A stretch of 64,000 nt of DNA. Origin: Verrucomicrobiia bacterium (GTDB taxonomy: Bacteria > Verrucomicrobiota > Verrucomicrobiia > Verrucomicrobiales > Akkermansiaceae). Below, piece by piece: positions 57,266-64,000 of the stretch. Under the pieces are notes generated by a model that saw only the letters and a list, made by a program, of their open reading frames with translations, was not told where the DNA came from and searched no databases. The stretch is from the NCBI GenBank assembly GCA_030430455.1, contig JAUIJB010000012.1, forward strand, positions 1 through 64,000, in the 5' to 3' direction. Made by a program: the position numbers and the translations under genes. Within the stretch, counting starts at the first letter, position 1, and every line of letters starts with the position of its first letter.

Positions 57266-57460
57266 GTGGTCCGTGGTCCCGTGTCCTTTGTCCCTTGTCC
57301 CTTGTCGAAGAAGGCCCTTGGAGTCGAGCGAAGCGCGCTGCAAGCGCGTCCCAGAGAAGCTCATGTGCCTCCGCGCCTCCCATGATCGACAACGGACAAC
57401 GGACAACGGACAAGGGACAAGGGACAAAGGACAACGGACAACGGACAACGGACAAAAAAG
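57266..57460. repeat. Heptamer-periodic hairpin (GTCC / GGAC), longest locus
   Basis: Left arm: six 7-nt steps with GTCC (57268-57309). Right arm: ten consecutive 7-nt steps, nine of them GGACAAC or a last-base variant (57388-57457). A 24-base segment (57283-57306) is the exact reverse complement of 57409-57432, with 102 bases between. The gap lies upstream of the membrane-protein gene. Confidence 0.9.
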
Positions 57461-57514
57461 CCCGCCACTTCATCGCGACCCGAAGTCGTGCCCAAGCGCC
57501 TCACTCCAAACCCG

Positions 57515-57612
57515 GCACCAAGCACAAAGCACAACACCCCGCAGCTCACCCGGCTCCGCCCCTCCCGCACCCCACCGCCACGGGCACTTTCCACTTTTTA
57601 CTCGGCACTCCC
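57515..57612. repeat. Two further short heptamer-periodic runs
   Basis: Near 57519-57535 the word AGCACAA occurs twice at a 7-nt step. Near 57586-57612 four 7-nt steps carry ACT (GCACTTT first). The two runs are not complementary. They extend the repeat-rich gap before argJ. Confidence 0.5.
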
Positions 57613-57681
57613 CCCGGACCAGGCGCGATGACGCGGCTGCAAGCCGCCGCTCCGTTCCATGGCGCCGACACGGCGCCACTC

Positions 57682-58935
57682 CTACACCAACCCGTCCTTC
57701 CGCGCCTGCTTCCAGTAGGCATACTCGGACCGGTTGAAGTCGATGTACTCGGGCGAGAGGTCACTACTAAACATGTAGTATTCCGCGTCGCCCTGGTTGA
57801 GGTTGATGTCGATCGTGAACTCCGGCTCGGCGACGATCTCGCGCAGGCGCTCCATCGGGGTCTCCGCCTGCAACCCGCCGAGGCAGGCCGCCGCGCCGTT
57901 GTAGCGGATGTCGACCAGCTCCTCGCGGATGCGGGCCCGCGAGTAGCCGATGGCGTGGATCACGCGGCCCCAGTTCGGGTCGCCGCCGTTCCACGAGGCC
58001 TTGACCAGGGCCGACTTGCAGACCGCCTCGGCGACCTTCTTGGCGTCGAGGTAGGTGCGCGCCCCGGCGACCCGCACGGTGACGAAGCGGGTCACCCGCT
58101 CGCCGTCGCGGACGATCGCCTTGGCCAGCTCGAGCATCAGCCAGCGCAGCGCGTGGCGGAACTGCCGGCAGCGCGGGCCGTTGCGGCGCACCGGGGGAAT
58201 GCCCGACTCGCCGTTGGCCAGCACCAGCACCGTGTCGTTGGTGCTCATGTCGCCGTCGATGGTGATCCGGTTGAAGCTCTCCTCGACCGCCTCGAGGGTC
58301 GCCTTCTCCAGCGTCTCCTGCGGGATGTTGGCGTCGGTGGTGATGAAGCACAGCATCGTCGCCATGCTCGGGCAGATCATGCCGGCGCCCTTGACGCAGC
58401 CGCCGAGGCGCACGCGGGTGCCGCCGAGGTCGAAGGACACCGCGATCTCCTTGTGGACGGTGTCGCTGGTCATGATCGCCTTGGCGACGTCGGTGCCGCC
58501 CTTCGAGGAAAGCTTCTCGACCAGCTTGCCGAGCTTCGGCTCGATCCGCTCCATCGGCATCGGCAGGCCGATCACGCCGGTCGAGCAGACGCCGACCTGC
58601 TGCGGCTTGATGCCGAGCGGCTTGGCCACCCCCTTGGCCATGGCCTTGGCGTCGTTGAGCCCCGGCAGGCCGGTGCAGGCGTTGGCATTGCCGGAGTTGG
58701 CGATGATCGCCTGCAGCCGGTTGCGCCGCATGTGGGTGACGGTCAGCTTCACCGGCGCCGCCTTGACCCGGTTAGTGGTGAAGGTGCCGGCCGAGCTGCA
58801 GGGGGCCTCGGAGGCGACCAGCGCCAGGTCGAGGCGCCGCGACGAGGGGTCCTTGATCCCGCAGGAAACCGCCGCGGTGCGGAATCCTCGGGGCGCGCCG
58901 ACGCCTCCCTTGATGCGGGTCAGATGGGTGTCCAT
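57682..58935 (-). CDS. argJ: Bifunctional ornithine acetyltransferase / N-acetylglutamate synthase ArgJ
   Basis: Recycles the acetyl group in arginine synthesis. It has 417 residues. The self-cleavage site lies in CPSMATMLCFITTDA near residue 190 (between Ala and Thr), giving the two subunits. GTFTTNRVKAAPVKLT, IIANSGNANACTG and the C-terminal YNGAAACLGG/NQGDAEYY segments are typical. ArgJ of this type suggests a cyclic acetyl pathway. It follows argC on the same strand after 31 bases. Confidence 0.96.
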   Translation of the reverse strand: MDTHLTRIKGGVGAPRGFRTAAVSCGIKDPSSRRLDLALVASEAPCSSAGTFTTNRVKAAPVKLTVTHMRRNRLQAIIANSGNANACTGLPGLNDAKAMAKGVAKPLGIKPQQVGVCSTGVIGLPMPMERIEPKLGKLVEKLSSKGGTDVAKAIMTSDTVHKEIAVSFDLGGTRVRLGGCVKGAGMICPSMATMLCFITTDANIPQETLEKATLEAVEESFNRITIDGDMSTNDTVLVLANGESGIPPVRRNGPRCRQFRHALRWLMLELAKAIVRDGERVTRFVTVRVAGARTYLDAKKVAEAVCKSALVKASWNGGDPNWGRVIHAIGYSRARIREELVDIRYNGAAACLGGLQAETPMERLREIVAEPEFTIDINLNQGDAEYYMFSSDLSPEYIDFNRSEYAYWKQARKDGLV

Positions 58936-58966
58936 GAACAGCAGGGGCGGCGAGCCTGACGAAGAG

Positions 58967-60010
58967 TCAGGCAAAATGCAACCCGGCGGTCGGCGCGAGG
59001 CCGAAGATCAGGTTGAAGGACTGGATCGCCTGGCTCCCGGCGCCCTTGCCGAGGTTGTCCTCGGCGCTCATCAGGATCAGCCGGCCGGTGCGCGGGTCGA
59101 GCGCCCAGCCGATGTCGATGAAGTTGGTCCGCGTGACGTGCTTGCTGTCCGGGCAGGCGCCCTCGCCGCGCAGGCGCACGAAGGGCGCCTCGCCGTAGGC
59201 GGCCTCGAGCGAGGCGCGGATCTCGTCGCCGCCGACCCCCTCGGCCAGCGTGGCCGTGGTGGTGGTGATGATTCCCGACTGCACCGGGACGAGGTGGGGG
59301 ACGAAGGTGATCGCGACCGCTTCGCCGGCGGCCAGCGCAAGCTCCTGCTCGATCTCCGACAGGTGGCGGTGCTTGGGCACGCCGTAGGCCCGCAGGCTCT
59401 CGTTGCACTCGCAGAACAGCAGCGCGATGTCGCCCTTGCGGCCGGCACCGCTGACCCCGCTCATCGAGTTGGCGACGATCGTCGCGGGGTCGACGAGGCG
59501 GTCGCGCAGCAGCGGCAGCAGCGGCAGGATGATGCTCGTCGGGTAGCACCCGGGCGAGGCGACCAGCGCGGCGCGCGCGATTTCCTCCGGGCGTACCTCC
59601 GGCAGCCCGTAGACGGCCTCCTCGAGCAGCGCCGGCGCCGGGTGGGGCTGGCCGTAGAACTCGCGGTAGACCGCCGGGTCACGCAGCCGGAAGTCGGCGC
59701 TCAGGTCGATCACCTTGAGATGGCGGTCGAGCAGCGCGGTGGCCATCTCCGCGGCAACCCCGTGGGGCAGCGCCAGGAAGGCGGCGGAGGCCCCGGTGGC
59801 GGCGATCTCGGCGGCGTCGGGCGCGATGAACTTCAGCCCGGCGCCGGGCAGCCCCTCGAGCCGCGGGAACACCTCGGCGATCCGCCGACCGGCCTCCTGG
59901 CGCGAGGTCGCCGCGACCAGCTCGACTTCCGGGTGCCGCAGCAGCAGCCGCAGCAACTCCTGCCCGGTGTAGCCGCTGGCGCCGACGATGGCGGTCTTGA
60001 TCCGTTCCAT
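58967..60010 (-). CDS. argC: N-acetyl-gamma-glutamyl-phosphate reductase ArgC
   Basis: Third step of arginine synthesis, 347 residues. NAD(P) motif IVGASGYTGQELLRLLLRHP, catalytic Cys in VASPGCYPTSIILPL near 153, and FVPHLVPVQSGIITT are conserved. First gene of an argC-argJ unit. The ATG at 60010 is chosen; the frame extends 36 bases further upstream. Confidence 0.97.
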   Translation of the reverse strand: MERIKTAIVGASGYTGQELLRLLLRHPEVELVAATSRQEAGRRIAEVFPRLEGLPGAGLKFIAPDAAEIAATGASAAFLALPHGVAAEMATALLDRHLKVIDLSADFRLRDPAVYREFYGQPHPAPALLEEAVYGLPEVRPEEIARAALVASPGCYPTSIILPLLPLLRDRLVDPATIVANSMSGVSGAGRKGDIALLFCECNESLRAYGVPKHRHLSEIEQELALAAGEAVAITFVPHLVPVQSGIITTTTATLAEGVGGDEIRASLEAAYGEAPFVRLRGEGACPDSKHVTRTNFIDIGWALDPRTGRLILMSAEDNLGKGAGSQAIQSFNLIFGLAPTAGLHFA

Positions 60011-60180
60011 GGATGCTGGGATGGCAGGCTTTGGCGGACTTGCCAATCCGGATCTGGACGCCGTGCTGGGGGAATCCGCGCCGGGATGGATCGGATGGGA
60101 TGGGGGCCATCACCCCGGTCCCGGCCGATTTCCGAGCTTGCCAAGCCGGCCCCTCGCTGATTCTTTGCGGCCCCGTTTGA

Positions 60181-60257
60181 CGGGCTGTGGCGCAGTCTGG
60201 TAGCGCACCTGCATGGGGTGCAGGGGGTCGTGGGTTCGAATCCCGCCAGCCCGACCA
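60181..60257 (+). tRNA. tRNA-Pro (anticodon GGG)
   Basis: 77 bases with CCA encoded. The acceptor arm CGGGCTG pairs with CAGCCCG, the discriminator base is A, the anticodon arm CCTGC/GCAGG closes the loop ATGGGGT with GGG, and the T arm contains GGTTCGAATCC. The 3' end is the likely attachment site of the adjacent integrase element. Confidence 0.97.
60237..60257 (+). other. Probable left attachment site at the tRNA-Pro 3' end
   Basis: Tyrosine integrases often use tRNA 3' ends, and this integrase gene starts 117 bases after the tRNA. A second copy of the tRNA end (attR) would have to lie beyond the window. The boundary is inferred. Confidence 0.5.
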
Positions 60258-60374
60258 TCCATTCAGATTCATTCTGAATGCGATTCAAAGTCAGTGAGTT
60301 GTGAAAAGAAGCGAAGTAGTCGCGACAGCATTTCACACAATTCTCCACACACGTTGACACGGAGACGGAGGCGA

Positions 60375-61688
60375 ATGAAGCCTCCGAAGAAGAAGCGGAA
60401 CAGGATCATTGAACTCGGCTCGGGCCCCTCGCTCGTCCGGATTTACACGATCAACCGCTCCGACGGCTACCCCCAGTACACGGTCGCCTGGAAGGAGGGA
60501 GGGCGGCGGAAAACCCGGATACTCGCGAATCTCGACGAGGCCCGGCTGATCGCCCGCCAGCAGGTCGTCCGCCTGACGAACATCGTGGAGGGCGCCGGCG
60601 AAGTGACCCTTCGGGACGTCGAGATATTCCAGCACTGCGAGGCGAAGGCCAAGGAGCAAGGGGTCAGTCTCTCGGCGGCCGTCGATGAGTGGCTGGCAGC
60701 ACGGAAGATCCTCAACGAGGCCGACCTGATCGAGGCCGTCCGGTTCTTCGAGGCGAACCGGCGTGACTTCCTGCCGGTGAAGTCGGTTGCCTCGGTGGCC
60801 GATGAGTTCGTCCGGTCCCGGGCGGCATCCGGAATGAGTCGGGCTTACGTGAAGACAGCCGAGCAAACGACGAAGAAGTTCGTCGAGGCGTTCCCGGTTC
60901 CCATCGGGGAGATCACAGTCCAGCAGATCGACAAATATCTTGGCGGGATGAAGGGCGTGGTTCCGACGACAAGGAACTCAAGGCGTCGCATCATCGTGAC
61001 GATGTTCAGCTTCGCGAGGAAGCAGGGCTACCTGCATCCAGACCGTCAGACAGCGGCGCAGTTGAGCGCCACCTACAAGGTCCCGGACAAGGAGGTCACG
61101 ATCTTCACGCCGGATGAGATGCGGAAGATCCTCCTGGCGGCCAACGCCCGGATCCTTCCGACAATCGCGCTCGGAGGATTCACCGGGATTCGAACTGGCG
61201 AGATTGGCAAGCTTCGCTGGGAGGACATCAAGTGGGACCGCGGCTACATCGAGGTCCGGGCCAAGGTGGCGAAGACAGCAGCACGCCGGCTGGTGCCGAT
61301 CCCCGAAAACCTCAGGGAGTGGCTTGCCCCATGGAGGCATGAGACGGGGAAGATCGTCACCCTGACCTCGGTGGCCGGGGCGTTCAGCACGACGGCCATC
61401 AAAGCGGAAATCCCCGGCGGATGGCGTCAGAATGCCCTCAGACACTCGTTCATCAGCTATCGGGTAGCGGAGACCAGTGACGTTCCCCGAACGGCTCTGG
61501 AGGCCGGCAACTCCCCGAAAATGATCTTCCGCCACTACCGTGAGGTCGTGGACGAGGAGGCGGCCAAGGCGTGGTTCTCGATCGAACCACCAGAGGGATG
61601 GGAGCCGAAGGATCTGCCATGGCCGGTCCGGGAGAGAATCAGGAAGGCGTTGCAAGAGCGCGGAATTGACACCGGGGACGAGGCGTGA
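60375..61688 (+). CDS. int: Tyrosine recombinase/integrase of a prophage
   Basis: 437 residues. The N-terminal part is Lys/Arg-rich (MKPPKKKRNR), the core-binding domain spans about 130-235, and the catalytic domain has the first Arg in GGFTGIRTGEIGKLRW, the ALRHSFISYR box and the Tyr in KMIFRHYREVV. The box II HxxR motif reads Asn for His (QNALRH), and the GH before the Tyr helix is GN, so this is a divergent catalytic set. The next gene overlaps by 4 bases. GC content is lower than in the core genome. Confidence 0.92.
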   Translation: MKPPKKKRNRIIELGSGPSLVRIYTINRSDGYPQYTVAWKEGGRRKTRILANLDEARLIARQQVVRLTNIVEGAGEVTLRDVEIFQHCEAKAKEQGVSLSAAVDEWLAARKILNEADLIEAVRFFEANRRDFLPVKSVASVADEFVRSRAASGMSRAYVKTAEQTTKKFVEAFPVPIGEITVQQIDKYLGGMKGVVPTTRNSRRRIIVTMFSFARKQGYLHPDRQTAAQLSATYKVPDKEVTIFTPDEMRKILLAANARILPTIALGGFTGIRTGEIGKLRWEDIKWDRGYIEVRAKVAKTAARRLVPIPENLREWLAPWRHETGKIVTLTSVAGAFSTTAIKAEIPGGWRQNALRHSFISYRVAETSDVPRTALEAGNSPKMIFRHYREVVDEEAAKAWFSIEPPEGWEPKDLPWPVRERIRKALQERGIDTGDEA

Positions 61689-61885
61689 AGACCGAAGATC
61701 CTGAGCCAACACTCATCAAGAAGCGGGAACTTGCGAAGCGCCTGTCAGTAAGTCCCCGAACCATCGAGGAGTGGACACAGAAGCGCATCATCCCGCGTAT
61801 TGCAGTCACGGCACGCCTGAACCTCTACGACTTCGACGAGGTGTTGGCTGTGCTCAAGGACCGCTACCATGTGGGGGCCCGTTGA
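61685..61885 (+). CDS. Excisionase-like MerR-type DNA-binding protein
   Basis: 66 residues from a GTG that overlaps the integrase stop. The winged-helix pattern IKKRELAKRLSVSPRTIEEW followed by RIIPRIAVTARLNLYDFDEV is that of small excisionase-like proteins. Its position after the integrase supports a role in excision or control. Confidence 0.8.
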   Translation: MKTEDPEPTLIKKRELAKRLSVSPRTIEEWTQKRIIPRIAVTARLNLYDFDEVLAVLKDRYHVGAR

Positions 61886-61905
61886 ATTGCTCGCGACCCA
61901 ATGGA

Positions 61906-61941
61906 AAAGGCCCCGGACGGTGTGAACCATCCGGGGCCTTT
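61906..61941. terminator. Bidirectional terminator after the integrase unit
   Basis: AAAGGCCCCGGA and TCCGGGGCCTTT form a 12-bp stem around a 12-base loop. It ends the integrase-excisionase transcript, and on the other strand the transcript of the small membrane protein. Confidence 0.88.
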
Positions 61942-61960
61942 GCGACTGTCAGCATCCTGG

Positions 61961-62152
61961 TCAGGAACTGAAGCTCTGGTTTGCCTTGCCGTCGTCGGCC
62001 AGGTCACCGACCCGGTTCACGGTGTCCTTGAGGATCGAGGCCGCGGCGAAAATGACGGCGCCGAGGCCGGGTTCGACGAACGGGATGGCATTGAGGGCGG
62101 CGACGAAGCCGGCGAGCTTGCCGACGTAGCTGAGGATCTTGAGTGCTTTCAT
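61961..62152 (-). CDS. Small hydrophobic phage-region protein (possible holin-like)
   Basis: 63 residues from the ATG at 62152. One long hydrophobic helix or two short ones (LAGFVAALNAIPFV, LGAVIFAAASIL) lie between charged ends. It is on the strand of the tail-type genes downstream in the prophage. A holin role is only a guess from size and place. Confidence 0.55.
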   Translation of the reverse strand: MKALKILSYVGKLAGFVAALNAIPFVEPGLGAVIFAAASILKDTVNRVGDLADDGKANQSFSS

Positions 62153-62161
62153 GGCACCCAA

Positions 62162-62380
62162 GACGCCATGTCAACGAGCGCAGTTCGTAGGCGGGGAGCG
62201 TATTGCGTCTCGACCGCTATCCGGAAGGATGAACCTATTGCCTGCTTGCGCTGTTGCAAGGTGGGTTGGTCATGGTAATGAAAACCTCCCGGGCTTTTCG
62301 CCTTGATGAAAGAGATCCAATCAGTGCTTCTTCATAGCCCGGCTTCTCGTGCCTGACACTTACGCCACGGGCCTCCAACG
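62162..62380. other. Gap without a recognised gene
   Basis: About 220 bases between two small minus-strand genes in the prophage. No frame with a supportable start and no repeats were seen. GC content is lower here. Confidence 0.5.
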
Positions 62381-62424
62381 GCACAAAAAAGCCCTAGGGC
62401 CGAGCTAAGGCCCTAGGACTGTGC
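62381..62424 (-). terminator. Terminator of the 64-residue protein gene
   Basis: An outer stem GCACA/TGTGC and an inner 9-bp stem CCTAGGGCC/GGCCCTAGG surround a 7-base loop. The minus strand has six T after the inner stem. Confidence 0.8.
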
Positions 62425-62466
62425 AAATGCCAGGATCAATCGAAGCTTGCGATGAACACGCGCCTT

Positions 62467-62661
62467 CTACTTCTTCGACGATTTGATCTCGTTGTCCTTG
62501 TCGTGCCATCCTTCTCGATAGGCTTCGTTTTCGATCCTCTCGGTGCGGATCGTGTTATCGGACTTAAACATGTGCCACGCCTCTGAATCGTGGGGCGTGC
62601 TACAAGACTTGCCAGCGGCTCGATCAGCCCGGCCCTTGTGGTATTTTTCGTCTCGTGACAT
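62467..62661 (-). CDS. Small hydrophilic protein of unknown function
   Basis: 64 residues from the ATG at 62661; the frame is open for 29 more codons upstream without similarity. It is charged (SRDEKYHKGRADRAAGKS, ENEAYREGWHDKDNEIK), with repeated Gly-Arg-Ala/Tyr-Arg patterns. It is typical in size for a phage accessory gene. Its own terminator follows. Confidence 0.55.
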   Translation of the reverse strand: MSRDEKYHKGRADRAAGKSCSTPHDSEAWHMFKSDNTIRTERIENEAYREGWHDKDNEIKSSKK

Positions 62662-62879
62662 GGTGTCGTTTGTTTGGATTAACGCCTTACGGCATCCCAA
62701 AATCGGACAGTTCACGAAGCTGTCAAGTGACAGCCGGACGCATTTCACTCGGAAGAAGCAAGGTCAGTTGGAGTTGCTTGCTTCGGGCTTTGTGACAATT
62801 AGGCGCTTCTTGACTTCACGTGATGTCCTTCATCGATCGAAGAATGGGAGCCTGTATTCCCCGCGAAGCGACTACCTGA

Positions 62880-63071
62880 TCACGGCCGCCTCCGCAGCTT
62901 CCGGATCATCGTCACCATCGAAAGCAGGCCGACGAGGAGACCTACGACCAGCGACGCCACCCGCAGGTGCCATTCGATCTGCTCCTGCATGGAGGTGACG
63001 ACTCCGAGTAGGGGTGAGACGGTGCCGACGATGCCACGAACGGCGAAATCGAACTCAGAAGGTGGGCGCAT
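62880..63071 (-). CDS. Small single-helix membrane protein of the prophage
   Basis: 63 residues with one hydrophobic helix (VASLVVGLLVGLLSMVTM) and a basic C-terminus (IRKLRRRP). Its position next to the tail-fibre-like genes would suit a holin or spanin component, but no family is recognised. Confidence 0.5.
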   Translation of the reverse strand: MRPPSEFDFAVRGIVGTVSPLLGVVTSMQEQIEWHLRVASLVVGLLVGLLSMVTMIRKLRRRP

Positions 63072-63112
63072 GTTGCCCCGGATCGGCTGTCAACGGGGCC
63101 TCGCTGGCGGTT

Positions 63113-63667
63113 CTAGCTGTATGGCTCGTCGATCTCGGGCCCTCCCGCAGCCCCGATGTCGATCCGCAGGTCGTCCAGTTGGAGGTAGGCGTGGCTTTTG
63201 TTCGCACCGATGTTTCGAGTGACGTCCACAAGGCACTCGGGTTTAACCACGTCAAAGCTGCCGGCGACCGTGCTGCCGTCCGTCGAATACTCCCAAGTGA
63301 TCCTGACCTCGATGCTCGTGTACTGGTCCGTCTCTCCGCTCGCCGGCCAAGTCGCCCAGTCTTCTTTCTTGAGACCCCCGTTGTAGTCGTAGTCGTAGGG
63401 CAGGGTCGAGTTTCCGGCAGGGAGGGGGCTCCAGGACGATTGGCCCTGAAGCCTCAGGTAGACGACATCCGCCCCGGAGTTGTCGAACCAGACGTTTCGC
63501 CCGGTGTTGAGCCAGCCGCTCGAGCTGGAGACGGTGTCCGACAGTGCGACCGGTCCGTATGTTTCGGAGCTTGGTGGCGCCCACACCTCCTCGCTGCCGA
63601 GGTGGATCCCGAGGACCTCGGTGGCACCGAGCCTCGCCGCGACGACCGGGTTCGAGCCTACGTTCAT
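63113..63667 (-). CDS. Phage tail-associated protein
   Basis: 184 residues, Gly/Ser/Thr/Asp-rich and beta-predicted (VVYLRLQGQSSWSPLPAG, YTSIEVRITWEYSTDGSTVA). No named family. Its ATG overlaps the stop of the upstream tail-fibre-like gene by 4 bases (ATGA), as in late phage operons. Confidence 0.65.
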   Translation of the reverse strand: MNVGSNPVVAARLGATEVLGIHLGSEEVWAPPSSETYGPVALSDTVSSSSGWLNTGRNVWFDNSGADVVYLRLQGQSSWSPLPAGNSTLPYDYDYNGGLKKEDWATWPASGETDQYTSIEVRITWEYSTDGSTVAGSFDVVKPECLVDVTRNIGANKSHAYLQLDDLRIDIGAAGGPEIDEPYS

Positions 63668-64000
63668 GCCGTGATGATGTAGAGGGTGTCCGCGTCAGGA
63701 GGCGAAAGCAGGTCGTAGGCGGCCTGGGTGAGGGTCACGATCTTCATCGCCGTTCGGGCCGTGGGGGCATCCGCCGCCTGCAGCACTGCGCGTCCGGTCG
63801 CCCCGGCATCGGATACCTGGTGGGAATTCACCTTGCCGGGGATGCGGCCGGTGTCGTCGAGGCAGACCGCGTGTCCTTGGGCCTGCTCTTCGGTCAGGGC
63901 GGCACCGGTGTGGTCGACCAGCGGAGGGGCGGTGCCCGGGGCCGTGAGCCCGGCGAAGACGGTGTCGCGGAAGGCGGCGCGGCCGAGCTCGGTGGGGTCG
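63664..64000 (-). CDS. Phage tail-fibre-like protein, 5' end outside the window
   Basis: The visible C-terminal 112 residues have the repetitive pattern common in phage fibre or receptor-binding proteins: HQVSDAGATGRAVLQAADAP, TARTAMKIVTLTQAAYD and the end LSPPDADTLYIITA. The frame is open to the window edge. It is the first visible gene of the late-gene block of this prophage. Confidence 0.75.
   Translation of the reverse strand, partial: DPTELGRAAFRDTVFAGLTAPGTAPPLVDHTGAALTEEQAQGHAVCLDDTGRIPGKVNSHQVSDAGATGRAVLQAADAPTARTAMKIVTLTQAAYDLLSPPDADTLYIITA

Noticed and set aside
57388-57457. CRISPR-like array
   Set aside because: The repeat unit is only 7 nt and there are no spacers, so it is a tandem heptamer run.
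62748-63112. Plus-strand frame at 62543-62998
   Set aside because: It overlaps two more plausible small minus-strand prophage genes and has no start signal or similarity.

Overview
The window is GC-rich chromosomal DNA with dense, housekeeping-rich gene content on both strands. The mix of genes points to the phylum Verrucomicrobiota (PVC group): a long-form IspG carrying an insert domain, an ATP synthase operon without atpI and with a short delta subunit, DUF2017 next to ClpS, and many secreted conserved hypotheticals. This placement is an inference from gene style; there is no rRNA in the window.

Layout: 2-3370 holds envelope proteins (a truncated HtrA protease, an OmpA-like protein, an M23 peptidase). 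3560-8988 holds QueA, a glycosidase-like/GT2 fusion, glutamate dehydrogenase and an enoyl reductase-like protein. 9052-13639 holds a frameshifted membrane gene, an SLC13/TrkA-C transporter, a beta-barrel-like protein and a conserved unknown. 13715-17191 holds PyrE, ribosomal proteins L27/L21, TsaE, an SDR and a TPR protein. 17424-20352 holds a Lon-domain-like secreted protein, a thioesterase and a VapBC-type module. 20840-24442 holds MnmG with three parS-like sites in or beside it, cytidine deaminase and a DUF6580-like membrane protein. 24655-28954 encodes pyruvate dehydrogenase E1alpha, E1beta and E2, with two small Cys-rich secreted peptides between E1beta and E2. 29306-36779 holds an iron-sulfur photolyase, a terpene-cyclase-fold protein, a membrane-fusion protein, a methyltransferase, a TM2 protein, HU and a C92-like peptidase. 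37083-43911 is the complete F-type ATP synthase operon (a-c-b-delta-alpha-gamma-beta-epsilon). 44061-54219 holds a frameshifted gene, IspG, ClpS, DUF2017, a GT9 transferase, a CBM9-like protein, a DUF1287-like protein and AlaS. 54220-60010 holds secreted unknowns, an IspH-fold protein that has lost most cluster ligands, a two-gene regulator/membrane unit, ArgJ and ArgC. From 60181 a tRNA-Pro is followed directly by a tyrosine integrase, an excisionase-like protein and, on the opposite strand, small membrane and tail-fibre-like genes: the left end of a prophage that runs off the window.

The most unusual signal lies between the genes. Many intergenic gaps contain short runs with 7-nt periodicity. 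The core tetramer differs at each locus (GATT, GTTA, AGTG, GTCC and others), and at several loci the two sides form inverted arms of one long hairpin. Two such hairpins, plus an 8-nt periodic run, sit in successive gaps of the ATP synthase operon. A second family, about 133 bp long with a TAGGACC palindromic core, occurs at three sites.

The parS-like sites within and beside mnmG suggest that this part of the chromosome lies in the origin-proximal segregation domain, although parAB and dnaA are not in view.
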